This document shows positions 48,174 to 58,262 of a stretch of DNA of 64,000 bases, piece by piece; the stretch's first letter is position 1, and each line of letters opens with the position of its first letter. Made by a program: the position numbers and the translations under genes. This stretch comes from Lethocerus indicus (taxonomy: Eukaryota; Arthropoda; Insecta; Hemiptera; Belostomatidae): assembly GCA_019843655.1 (NCBI GenBank), contig JACDQD010000009.1, positions 2,545,204-2,609,203 on the forward strand, read 5' to 3'. The notes under the pieces are model-generated. The model saw only the letters and a program-made list of their open reading frames with translations, was not told where the DNA came from and did not search any database.

Positions 48174-48770
48174 GTTTTTCCGAATTTTCCTAAACCGAAA
48201 TCGGTACGGAATCGGAAAATATAAGCAAGGTATTCTGCGGAATAAATTATAGCTCGGAAGGAATATATGCTCGTTCAACTTGGCGTTGTTACGACACGGC
48301 GTTATGACGACAGTCGTGAACGTGTCCCGGAGAAAGCCGCCCATTGTCGTCGAACTGGAGCGGGACGTGGCGAAGAGAAAGAAAAAATGAAAAGAATAGA
48401 CGACCGTGGACCGCGGTCTCAATCGGTTGTTCGGCTTTCGAATCGGTCACCGCGGGGTCAACAACGATTATTTCGGACAACACGAATAATAGATATATAA
48501 TATCGGATATCTTAAATTGGTATTCAAAATGGGAACATTCTCTGGCCGTTTGACGCCCCACAATCTGAGGAACAAACGATGTCCATCGTTCCGGGATAAA
48601 TCCTGAGGTTTATACCGTCAATGTCTCGAGAGCCCAAAATGAGGGGGAATAAATTTAGTGTCTGTCTTCGGACAGTATTGAAAGCGAGGCATACATAAAT
48701 ATCTACGAGAAAATAGAATGAATTATAAGCTTTTTTTTTAACTTTTTTTTCATTTTGCACAATCAACTTT
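48174..48770. other. Unassigned DNA
   Basis: No recognised feature. A long poly-T stretch at 48730-48752 abuts the next LINE copy and may be its A tail on the other strand. Confidence 0.45.
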
Positions 48771-49203
48771 ACAATTATAGGTGCAATTGATACGTGTATA
48801 TTTTCGACGTGTTTGTCTCGATAAAGAAACCACCCGATGATGGCGCTTTTTGACACGATTAAACTACTGTCCGAGGTGATCAGGAACCGGGATTTTGTGA
48901 CTTCGTCGACTGTAGGTATGTTGAGGTCGTGGTGGATTCTGTGGTTAGAAACATACCGGGATATTAAGGACGGTACGAAGGACTTTTGACTGAAATCTCT
49001 GGATGCGAGCGATGTCGGATGTCTCGGTGGAACCCAGCATAGCTCTATACCGTATGTCCATGTCGGTTTAAGTATCGCTTTGTATATTGTCAGTTTGTTA
49101 CTTAAGGTCAATTTTGATGTCCGTTTTAGTAATGGCCTTAAGGCCACTCATAAGAGTCCAAATTTTCTGTTTAAGTCTATTCTTTTGACTCGAGTATGGG
49201 GAA
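48771..49203 (-). mobile_element. LINE (Jockey-type) 3' end, copy H
   Basis: Minus-strand copy with 3' region of the second subtype (ACAATTATAGGTGCAATTGA, GATGATGGCGCTTTTTGACA). It then jumps at GGTGATC to AGGAACCGGGATTTTGTGAC, deleting the region present in the 42.7-kb copy. The open frame (48524-49147) includes LRPLLKRTSKLTLSNKLTIY, KAILKPTWTYGIELCWVPPR, HPTSLASRDFSQKSFVPSLI, SRYVSNHRIHHDLNIPTVDE and VTKSRF, after which it reads into non-LINE sequence. The 5' end is truncated near CTCGAGTATGGGGA. Confidence 0.87.
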
Positions 49204-50047
49204 TTAATTATTACAAAAATTATTTTTGCAATACAATTTTCTGTTCGTACAATTGTTTGTACAATTTTTTTCCATCATCCGCCGCATTCTTCATTACGAA
49301 TGTAGATGACGTTATGTTGATGGGGGGCACACAGAACTTTCTCAATAAAACTGACCGATCGTGACATTATTTTCGGGGCGTTGTGGGGGAATTGTAAAAC
49401 AAATGAAAGCAACAGAGTTTCTCAAAATTGGAAGCCCCCCCCTCAACGTGGGCGTAACCCCTCGTGTAAAACTCATAAATAAGTCATCCGAGTTTACAGA
49501 AGCAATCTCCCGACAATAAAGGAATGAAGGGGGTAGGGCGTTCTCTTTTTCGGGGCGAAACCGAAAGGGCGACCACGGTTCGAAAATACGATGGAAGGGC
49601 TAACTCGATTTACCTTCCGACTGGAAGTTGACGACGGCCCTTGGGTGGGGGGGGTCTGTCGTCGACCCCGGTGACAATTATTGTGTAAATTCGTGTTCTA
49701 AGGGCTGTTTGGAAGGGGAGGGGGGTTAATTCTAGACCCCCCCTTGTCCATCCACATGAATAAAGATAATTCCCCCCTTTCTCTTAGGCAAACATTCGGC
49801 TACGCCATGCCGGGCCTTCCGTTTAATCGAATCATCGTTAACTGCGCCCACTGCGGAGCTAGGTAGTTGTCGGGTGTTTATTGTCCATAAACAGATTAAC
49901 CGGGTAATTTACAAAATGAATTAATATATGCGCGGGCTATTATTGGTCTGTTGTGTGGGACTTTGATTGTGTGAGAATGTGTCAACATTCGCCAAATGGA
50001 ACGTGTCCATTTCGGGGCGTGAAATTATTGTTGGGGAAATTTAGCTC
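49204..50047. other. Unassigned DNA
   Basis: No recognised feature; several G and C runs near 49650-49750. Confidence 0.45.
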
Positions 50048-50606
50048 CCCGTAGATTTCGCGTGTTTCTGTCTCCTCCCGCCGGTTTGGTCTTTTGCTAG
50101 ACCTGTTTCGGCCGCTCGCCATCTTCAGTAGCGGTGTTAGTCAGTTTAATATACCCGTTCTGTGGTCTGCGAGGGCTTGGAATACCGCAGGTTTGTGGTG
50201 TTTCTGTCTCCTCTCGCCGGTTTGGTCTTTTGCTAGGCCGGTTTCGGCTCCTCGCCATCTTCAGTAGCGGTGTTAGTCACTGTTTGGCACTTTGGATGTT
50301 TTTCGGGCATCCGAAAAGTGACTAACGCCGGTACTGAAGATGGCGAGCAGCCGAAACCGGTCTAGCAAAAGACCAAACCAGCGAGAGGAGACAAAAACAC
50401 CGCAAACCTACGGTGTTAGTCACTTTGGATGTTTTTTTGGGCATCCTCGCTGCACCGTCACTATCACTTGTACTGTGGTGGTTGCCTGTTTGTCGTGTGT
50501 ATTTATACGTGTCTTGTTATTGCGTTTTTCGGTCTAGCAAAACACATCAGACAGAAACACACGAAATCTACGTTATTCCAACCCCTCGCAGACCACAAAA
50601 CAGGTA
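50048..50606 (+). mobile_element. HP hairpin element, copy 12a (outer, interrupted)
   Basis: The outer copy begins CCGTAGATTTCGCGTGTTTC and runs to CATCTTCAGTAGCGGTGTTA, where a second HP copy (50144-50411) interrupts it. It resumes with TGTTAGTCACTTTGGATGTT, then CTTGTACTGTGGTGGTTGCC and TATACGTGTCTTGTTATTGC. It ends with the long end CAACCCCTCGCAGACCACAA followed by AACAGGTACTC. Removing the inner copy and one flanking repeat restores the normal order of HP blocks. Its right arm is largely deleted between GGTCTAGCAAAAC and CAGACAGAAACAC. Confidence 0.88.
50144..50411 (-). mobile_element. HP hairpin element, copy 12b (nested insertion)
   Basis: A 268-bp HP copy inside another, flanked by GGTGTTAGTCA at 50133-50143 and 50412-50422 (11 bp; the first two G could belong to the element, which would leave 9). 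The left end is the long type (GTTTAATATACCCGTTCTGT, GCGAGGGCTTGGAATACCGC). The right end is the short type (CACCGCAAACCTAC). The hairpin is nearly perfect with a small loop around CGGGCATCCGAAAAGTGAC. This is the best proof in the window that the family transposes as a discrete unit. Confidence 0.93.
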
Positions 50607-52113
50607 CTCTTCAGCTCCCCACTTGCCGGATCATCGCAGTACCATTTGCTTTTTGTACCTTTGAGTTACTTAAATTTTCTGCCCGTCTCTGTAAAATATG
50701 CTACACTAATAAGGACACTATTTTATAAATTATCCGAGGGAATCGGGTCACGGGGAGAAGATTATTAACGAACAAGGTTGATGAATCCGCCTCCGCTCAA
50801 GAGCGAAATATTTAATTTACGGCGAGGTCGGCCCAACGATGGGATTAATTCGCATTTACCCTTAATAAAATAATTAAAGATGGTCATCTTCTATAAAATC
50901 AACCGTGGGGAATTGAGGCTAATTCCTTACCAGTAGGAAATAGGCAATGAGGATGTGTAAGGATCCTGCCTGAGGAAGTCGGTAGGGTTTGCTGCCGAAG
51001 CGTACTTATAATGTTTCATGCGGTTTTTATTACATTAAATCCTGTCTTCTCAGATAATCAAGTATTTATAATGTATAAAAGGACAATTCAGGAGTAGGGT
51101 CATGACGTGTGTACTATTAAATCCTTAGTACTTATGATAGGGGCGTTGTTCAGCCGCGTGTAATTATTCTGTAAGTAGGGTGAGATTAACGCTAGATAGG
51201 CGTCTCTTGAAACCGTGTAAGTACACGTTGTACGTTCTCTGACTGTATATGGCGTGGAACAGTAATCCGTGGGACGCATTAGAGAGACATTTCTCAGCGG
51301 TAGTTTATTCCAAGATATTCCAGTTTGTCCCCGCCGTTTTCAGAGTGCGTTTCTACAGTGTCAATAATCTCCGAATTGTAAGACCGCCGTGTTGGAAACT
51401 GAGCGTCAGATATGAGTTTCGTACTGTAAAAGCCGGTAAAGTATTATACCAGTTACCGCTTTAGCGGACATCAAAGCCTTTCCCCGGCTTTATGTCCAAG
51501 TTTTATGTACACTCTCGGGCGGGCCGTGTCACTGAATTTCACAGTAACTTTACATTTTCACACTTTTACTGTCACGAAGCAATGTACGTTGGACTAAAGC
51601 CAATATCGCGTCAATTATTGAACAATACACAGAGTTAATTGTACGTCCAAGACAAAAGAGCGCTATTGTAACGGATCACATTTTTATGCTCCGTAGCAAA
51701 AGCCGCAAAAGAAACACAAAATAACTGATAATTTGTTATAAAGTCCCCTGTCCTTTGTTATAATATCGTCAATTTATAAAGTTTCCGTCGTAATTGTGGT
51801 TTTCTTGACCTTGCGCTTTTCCTAGCGGCGCCAACACATAGTGCGCGTTTCACTTAACGCGTGTAATACAATCGCGCCAATTAGTCTTAACGTCGTCTGG
51901 ACACTATTGAGAAAGGCATGACTTCCCACGCTTTATATTTACATAACACTACATATTCACTGAGTGAATTAAGATTTTCGCGCCCCCACCCTGCGAGGTT
52001 TCCGCCGCGGTTAGTAGACAACGCGAAAGCTTCGCTGAAGAAGATTTGTTGCAGTATTGAGAGCAAAACGCCACACAGATGCCACCGCAGAAAAGTGATT
52101 TTTAAGAAAACAC
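50607..52113. other. Unassigned DNA
   Basis: About 1.5 kb with no recognised gene, RNA or repeat. Confidence 0.5.
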
Positions 52114-52312
52114 TCCGTAGATTTCGTGTTTTCCCGTCTCCTCTCGCCGGTTTGGGTCTTTTCCTAGACCGGTTTCGGATTCTTGTGGAGCATCCTGTTT
52201 GCACCGGCTTCACTTCTACTTCACTTTTCTAGCAAAAGACAAAACCAGCGAGAGGAGACAGAAGGACGCGAAATGAACGGTATTTCCAACCCCTAGCAGA
52301 CCTCAAAATTCA
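52114..52312 (+). mobile_element. HP hairpin element, copy 13
   Basis: The left end is short type (CTCCGTAGATTTCGTGTTTT) and the left arm runs to TCCTAGACCGGTTTCGG. The interior is reduced to TCTTGTGGAGCATCCTG and CACTTCTACTTCAC. The right arm (TTCTAGCAAAAGACAAAACC, AGCGAGAGGAGACAGAAGGA) leads into a long end with changes (CCAACCCCTAGCAGACCTCA). No target duplication is seen. Confidence 0.8.
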
Positions 52313-53604
52313 AACGTTATTTTCCTCAGAAATCAATTAGTTAATTGCGTTTTCTTTTCCACTCCTGGAACCGTTTAGAATTTTAGTTCCTCTAGAGGGT
52401 TTCAGAAGGAACAATGTCAACGACAGACTACTGATCCTTTCTGACTTGCATGACATTATAACAGAATGATGCGAAGACGATGTTTCGTTGAATATACAAT
52501 TCTATTCTGCGGGTAACTTTTCATTCGGCGGCGGAATTGAATTCAAAATATAAATCCAGTTTCGGTTGTAACCCCCCCCAGCCTATTGGAGTAAACAGGG
52601 ATTTAATTGGCGGGGACGCCTTCTGGATGCTCGCTCGGCTTTGTACCTAATGAACTTCTGGAGTGGGGCCCCTCCAGGAGGAGGGCTTTGGGGGATAATC
52701 CTTCGGCGTTTATTAACCCGGATGAGGGCTTCAAAATCCCCGTCTGGAATTGACAACCGGATGCCCCGGTCTGTAATTAGCGAGGGCTCTAATTGTCCCG
52801 GCCGGTCCCGAACCTTTATTTGTCCTCCGTTCGATTCCCGACTTTGTCCATTTACAACTTACTAAGTTCTGCTATCATCGCGTAGAGTCAGCGTCGGGAT
52901 TTAGTTCAGACGTGAAGAGGTTGAAAAACCAGTCGCCAGACAGGATACATTCGGAATTGAATATTAAAATAATTTCAGGCTTAGGTTTCGAAACACAGGT
53001 TTGAAATAAAGGTATCCATTTTATTAAAAGTAAGAAACGAATATTCAGAAAGCGCTGTCCTATCTTTAGACGCTTTCGTATCTTAAACTGTTAATCCCCC
53101 TTCTCTTTATTGGCTACTACGACAGCTAATTATCAGGATCAGGGTTTTATCTTGCAGACTCCTCAGTTTTCAGGCCAATTATAATCGACCTATTTCGTAA
53201 ATATCATCGCTCAATTTTTTTTTCACTGTGCAGGACGTCAATTTATAAGTCGACAACGATAACTTAATTTCGGTGGAAATTTCGTAGTGGCAACGGGAAC
53301 AGTTAAAATCATTCATCTGACTTTGATAAATGATTATTGGATCAAATTAATTATCCGGTATAATTTCGTTCGGAGATAACAGATATTATGGGCCTTTCTT
53401 ATCGGTCGTTTCATAACACTAGTGTTCCTCGCCTAATTTTTTTGTGGGTCTTCGGTGAATAAAATTCTCATGACGGTAAATCACAAGGAAATTACTATCA
53501 TAACTTTGAAGTAAGTGCGTTGTTGTGAGTGTTCGCTGATTACTCGACATCCGTTCTGTGTATATCGTTTCACAATTTCCGTTAAATCTAAACCGCGGTT
53601 TTGG
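52313..53604. other. Unassigned DNA
   Basis: About 1.3 kb with no recognised feature. Confidence 0.5.
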
Positions 53605-53616
53605 TAAACTATTTCT

Positions 53617-53873
53617 TATTACCGTAGATTTGCGGTGTTTCCGTCTCCTCTCGCTCGCCGGTTTGGTCTTCTTTTAGACCGGTTTCGGCCGTTCGCCATC
53701 TTCAGTATGAAACTGTTGGCACTTTGGATGTTTTTCGGGCATCTTTCACTGCACTGTCAGATGGCGGGCAACCGAAACCGGTCTAGCGAAAGACCAGACC
53801 GGCGAGAGGAGACAGAAGAAACACCACAAACCTACGGTATTCCGACCCCTCGCAGACCACAAAACTGGTATGT
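53617..53873 (+). mobile_element. HP hairpin element, copy 14
   Basis: A 257-bp copy flanked by TAAACTATTTCT at 53605-53616 and 53874-53885. Because the long end normally finishes GTTAAAC, the first bases of this repeat could be element sequence, so the true duplication is 5 to 12 bp. The left end is short (ATTACCGTAGATTTGCGG); the right end is long and near-consensus (TCCGACCCCTCGCAGACCAC, AACTGGTATGTT). The loop is short, and the right arm has lost the CTACTGAAG part of its AAGATGGCG block. Confidence 0.87.
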
Positions 53874-53885
53874 TAAACTATTTCT

Positions 53886-55119
53886 AGTCTAGTTTAGTTA
53901 GTCTGTTAAACGTGTAAGTCTAGTTTTATGATTGATTTCGGTTAAATACCACTGCGATCTTTGCGTTTGACGATTACATGGCTTGAGGATTCATGAATTT
54001 TAGCACATACAATAACGACACCATGTTTCAATATAGGAAAAATTTGTCCATGTGGACTACCATTAAATTGGCCGAAACCCTTCAACAGCTTTGGACACCA
54101 ATTACAACAGCCGTGTGGTAAAACTCGTCAGTTTATTTGTACTGGAAGGCCTTTCCAGCGGGCCCCGTTTTCGGCAGCGAAATGCTAATTACATTAAGAA
54201 GTCGTTAGTGGTGTAATTAGAAAATTAAGTCCAGGTTCGGACTGAGGCAGTAAATGAGCTAATTGCCCAATTTAGTTTAACGGCCGTTTATATTCATTTG
54301 GTTTAAAATATGGCAGTTCAACTTTAAAAAAAAAAAACAGGACAGAACCCTTCCTGCTGATAACGTTCCTCTCGTGTAAGCGGATATTTTGGTATCGTTT
54401 CCAAAAAAAAAACTAAGGTAGCTCTGCTTCAGAATTTTTTCGGGAATCGAATTTCGGGGTCTTTTTTCTGTTGGGTATAAAAAGAGAAAGCGGAATTCAA
54501 TAGGAATTCCCTGGACGTGCCAGATGTTTCTGTCGCACGCTTCGGTTCTGGAATTTCAAATGTGGTCTCCCGTTAAACCTATGGGACCTTGAGGCGCCCG
54601 TATGTCCCCCCTGCCTATTGATCTTCTGGTCCGCATTGATTTCCGAATTATCGATTGATTCGGTCGGCCCAATCAGGATCAACAGCACTATTGTTTCTTT
54701 TATTCTTCGAAATCGAAATATTCGAATTCGGTACTCTTCCAATAATGGGAATATCTCATCTACTATTCTGTGACACTCACCGTTCGACCTCGATGCCCAA
54801 GGTTTGTACATTTATTTATGAAAATATAAATAGATTATACGTTCGTGGAACTCCGAAAGGTAATCACCAGTATCTGAGCCTAGACCTTTTTATTAACGTC
54901 TCACCGAAAATTAAAGACCTCTTGCGTATGTAGGTACACAAGAAATTAATTTAAAGGAACAGGACGTTATATCCTAAATTCCCAGACTAGCTTCCGTGTT
55001 CTGAGTCGTGCAACTCGATAATCTGCAGATTAACTACATAATATCGGTTCAAGTATTTAATCTACTTGAAATGGGATAGGTTTTAGAAAAATGTGACTGT
55101 CAGTAACAAGTGTGCTTAA
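53886..55119. other. Unassigned DNA
   Basis: No recognised feature; two A runs near 54327 and 54402. Confidence 0.5.
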
Positions 55120-55182
55120 AATTGTGTGCAACTCAAAACTGTCACCAGTCTTTGGACCGCTCTCATTAGTGCAATTATTTAC
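55120..55182 (+). repeat. Dispersed 63-bp repeat, copy 1
   Basis: TGCAACTCAAAACTGTCACC followed by TTTGGACCGCTCTCATTAGT and GCAATTATTTA. It recurs at 56754-56815 with about five substitutions. I do not recognise the family. Confidence 0.8.
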
Positions 55183-56406
55183 TAATTATAGTCAGTATTT
55201 AAAACCGCCAGAGTGATCAGATTTTAACGGTAGATGGAGAAATGGAACAAAATATAGAATCGACATTGTAGCAGCGAAGAATTAAGTTTTCTGAAAAGCG
55301 TTAAAAGTCGGCTAATGGTCGTTAAATGATCGTCGACGGCGACACTTCCACCATTATTGTTATTCCACTTTTTTTTCTTCCGACGGCCGGGAAAAAAATG
55401 CCCCGGAAATCCATCAGCTCCTGAGTAGTGGGAGCCCCATTGTTCTCTCCGCTTCGTTTCTCCGGCTCTAATAATAACTCTCCCGCTGAGCGGCCCCTTA
55501 ACCGAAACAAAAACAGACCGTTTTCCGAGCAAATATTATAGACGGAAATGCGTTTTCTCTGATTCCGGAAGGTTCGAAACAGCGTGCACTCCGAAAGCCT
55601 CCTGCGCTCTAACATAACGGTATAAAATTCTGAACAGTTCGATATTCCTGTTTGAATTTGACATGTGTTATCACTTGGAACAATTTTTCGACTTGGTTTT
55701 GAAGGATTTCGGAAACAATGTTGATTTCAAAAATTTCGGATCATTCCACATTTAGAGTGGGTGATGAACGGTGAAAAATTACAATTGCAAATAGTGAAAA
55801 AATTAATTCCGGGACCTCGAGGGCATTATTCTGCCAGCTTGCCGGAGCACGGGGACGGTCGTGGACGGGTGTTTAAGTCTCGTGACGCTTCTGGAACACA
55901 AATAACTTTCATAATCGCCTACTTTCCACCCTACACCCTTAGCATGAGCAAAGGGGGTGTGGGGTGGACCCCCCCCTCATCCCCAGACTGGAATATCGAT
56001 TCCCGGTTACGGCTCCGGCTTTTTGCAACGGCGCCTTCGCTTTTGTCAAAAAAAAATTGCATTTTCCTCCCCCACCCCGTGGGGGGGAGGGGGTTAAAAA
56101 CGCACTTCCCAACAGGGCCCCATAACTCTATTATTGGGCTAGCGGAGAATAGGTGGTTGAAGTGTGGGAGGGCGACACTTCAGAGTGGGGCGGATTGTTC
56201 GTTTCTGCCTTCTGCCCACGCCCTTCACTCCCTTCTCCTACTGCCTACACTACGCGTGCAAAGGCACTGCCATTGGCATTGGCAGCGACCGCGATGGATC
56301 AGAAACCAACGGTCCAGATTGATGTCGAAGTGAACGCACAATAAGCCCGCAGATCAACCATTTAATCTACAGATTACCTTCATAGTCTAAAGTGGCATAT
56401 TCTCTT
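55183..56406. other. Unassigned DNA with a 190-codon open frame
   Basis: A plus-strand frame of 190 codons at 55761-56333 is the longest outside the LINEs. It is rich in Arg, Ser, Leu and Pro, has no domain or signal I recognise, and ends in a stretch where a second plus-strand frame also stays open, which reflects GC-rich composition. With this many frames in 128 kb of both strands, one of this length is expected by chance. Confidence 0.45.
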
Positions 56407-56752
56407 TTTAACATTAACCTGTTTTGTTGTCTGCGAGGGGTTGGAATACCGTAGATCTGTGTCTCCTCCCGCCGGTTTGGTCTTTTGCTACTGGCCGCTC
56501 GCCATCTTCAGTAGCGGTGTTAGTCACTGTCGGCACTTTGGATGCCGTTCGGCATCCTCAATGCACTGTCACTTGTACTGTCTTTCGTCTTTCTGTCTTT
56601 CGTCTTTCACTGTTGGGTCTTTTGCTAGACCGGTTTGCCAGACCGAAAAAAGCAAAACAAGACGCGTGTATATATACACACGACAGACAACCGCCACAGT
56701 ACGAGTGACAGTGACAGTGCAGTGAGGATCCAAAGTGCCAATAGTGACTAAC
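56407..56752 (-). mobile_element. HP hairpin element, copy 15 (variant loop)
   Basis: The long end is on the left (TTTAACATTAACCTGTTTTG, TCTGCGAGGGGTTGGAATAC). The left arm lacks TAGACCGGTTTCGG (TTTTGCTACTGGCCGCTCGC). The loop has an extra palindromic insert with repeated CTTTCGTCTTTCTGTC, then TTTTGCTAGACCGGTTTGCC and AGACCGAAAAAAGCAAAACA, shared with the 47.9-kb copy. The right arm stops after GTGCCAATAGTGACTAAC, directly before the 63-bp dispersed repeat. Confidence 0.82.
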
Positions 56753-56753
56753 A

Positions 56754-56815
56754 AATTTTGTGCAACTCAAAACTGTCACCGGCCTCTGGACCGCTCTCAT
56801 TACTGCAATTATTTA
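56754..56815 (+). repeat. Dispersed 63-bp repeat, copy 2
   Basis: Second copy of the sequence at 55120-55182. It starts exactly where the preceding HP copy loses its right arm, so the two may have recombined or inserted at the same site. Confidence 0.8.
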
Positions 56816-56884
56816 TTTTACAATTGTAACCATTCCTTTCTTATTCACGAGCACGTTCAACAAGATATTATTTTTTTTTATTGG

Positions 56885-57164
56885 TGTAACATACCTGTTT
56901 TGTTGTCTGCGAGGGGTTGGAATAACGTAGATTCCGTGTGTTTCCGTCTCCGCTCGCCGGTACGGTCTTTTGCTAGACCGAAAAACTCAATAACAAGACA
57001 CGTATATATACACCACGACGAACAGACAACCGCCACAGTACAAGTGACACAGTGACAGTGCAGTGAGGATGCGGTGACTGACACCGCTACTGAAGATGGC
57101 GAGCGGCCGAAACCGGTCTGGCGAAAAGACCAAACCGGCGAGAGGAGACACAAATCTACGGTAT
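56885..57164 (-). mobile_element. HP hairpin element, copy 16
   Basis: The long end is on the left (TGTAACATACCTGTTTTGTT, GCGAGGGGTTGGAATAACGT). The left arm passes from TTTTGCTAGACCG straight to AAAAACTCAATAACAAGACA, so its inner half is missing. The right arm is full (ACTGAAGATGGCGAGCGGCC, GAAACCGGTCTGGCGAAAAG) and ends short (CACAAATCTACGGTA). The unequal arms leave only the outer 60 bases pairing. Confidence 0.84.
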
Positions 57165-57945
57165 AAATATACAGATTTTCCTCTTACATGGCTCTATAAT
57201 CTCTTTTTATCATCGTATTTCACCACGTTACACCTACGTTTCAATTACCCCCCCGGAATTTCGGAAGGGCGGAAATTTCCTCTCGTGGCTCGAAACCGTG
57301 TTGTCGCCGGGTTCGACTCGAAAGCGGGGCCCCGAATTCTGCGAATTTATTGTTTTCGGGCTTCCCTCTGTACGGGGAGGACGTTCATTTCCTGGATACC
57401 CCGGCTCTGGTGGGGTGGGGTCGTCACACCCTCTGGTCGCTCTTTCCGTTCCGGCCGATTTAATTGAACGATGGACGGCCCTAGCCCTCCCGCCCCCCTC
57501 GCGACCCTAATTTATCGCTTTAATCTAATATTAAACTGGTAAATAACGTTCGCCGATTAGGGAAGTGTCCGAGCGCTGGGGACGGGCCGCATTTTTGCGA
57601 TCCGCCCTTTTTCGGGGCTTAAATTATATAAGTACGAGCGGGTGGATAATAGTACAGTTCTACCAATAAACCTTGTCATTGTAATGAAATTACCGCGTTC
57701 AGGTTTGAAGCCGCCGAAAATAATGTTGGCCGGGAACATAAGAGTTTGCTATTTATGAGGCACCGGCTATATATTTACTACATAAAAGATTCTTCATTAG
57801 TCTAGAAGAAGAAATTTCATATTTCAGTTTTTTTTGTACGGGGGAAACGTTTTTAAAGCACCTCGTCGGATTCTCCATTTGGCATACCGACTATAACCCC
57901 TACACTACATAACAAATAATGTATATATGTAATTAATTATATACG
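57165..57945. other. Unassigned DNA
   Basis: No gene. GCCGGGTTCGACTCG near 57307 resembles a B box without tRNA context. Confidence 0.45.
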
Positions 57946-57979
57946 TTAAATCTTTGTTACTGTCACGGAAATATCCTAT

Positions 57980-58234
57980 AAATGGCAGGTTTGTGTTGTT
58001 TCTGTTTCCTTTCGCCGGTTTGGTCTTTTGCTAGACCGGTTTTAGTCTAGCGATCTTCAGTAGCTGTGTTAGTCACTGTTGGCACTTTGGATGTTTTTCG
58101 TGGGCATCCTCACTGCACTGTGTCACTGTCACTTGTACTGTCTGTAGTTAAATAATCTACAGCCGTTTTAAATAAATTCCAGATAGTACACCGGCTTGAG
58201 GAGACAGAAACACCACAAACCTACGATATATATA
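57980..58234. mobile_element. HP hairpin element, copy 17, with a long flanking duplication
   Basis: A copy with short ends on both sides (GGCAGGTTTGTGTTGTTTCT left, CACCACAAACCTACGA right). The loop contains CTGTCTGTAGTTAAATAATC and AAATAAATTCC, shared only with the 60.5-kb copy. The flanks are direct repeats: 57946-57979 (34 bases) and 58235-58262 (28 bases), both containing TTAAATCTTTGT and CACGGAAATATCCTAT and differing by one 6-base indel. This is far longer than a cut-and-paste duplication. Confidence 0.85.
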
Positions 58235-58262
58235 TTAAATCTTTGTCACGGAAATATCCTAT

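Noticed and set aside
55761..56333. 190-codon plus-strand open frame as a gene
   Set aside because: No domain, biased Arg/Ser/Leu/Pro composition, overlapping open frame in another phase, and a length expected by chance across six frames of 64 kb.
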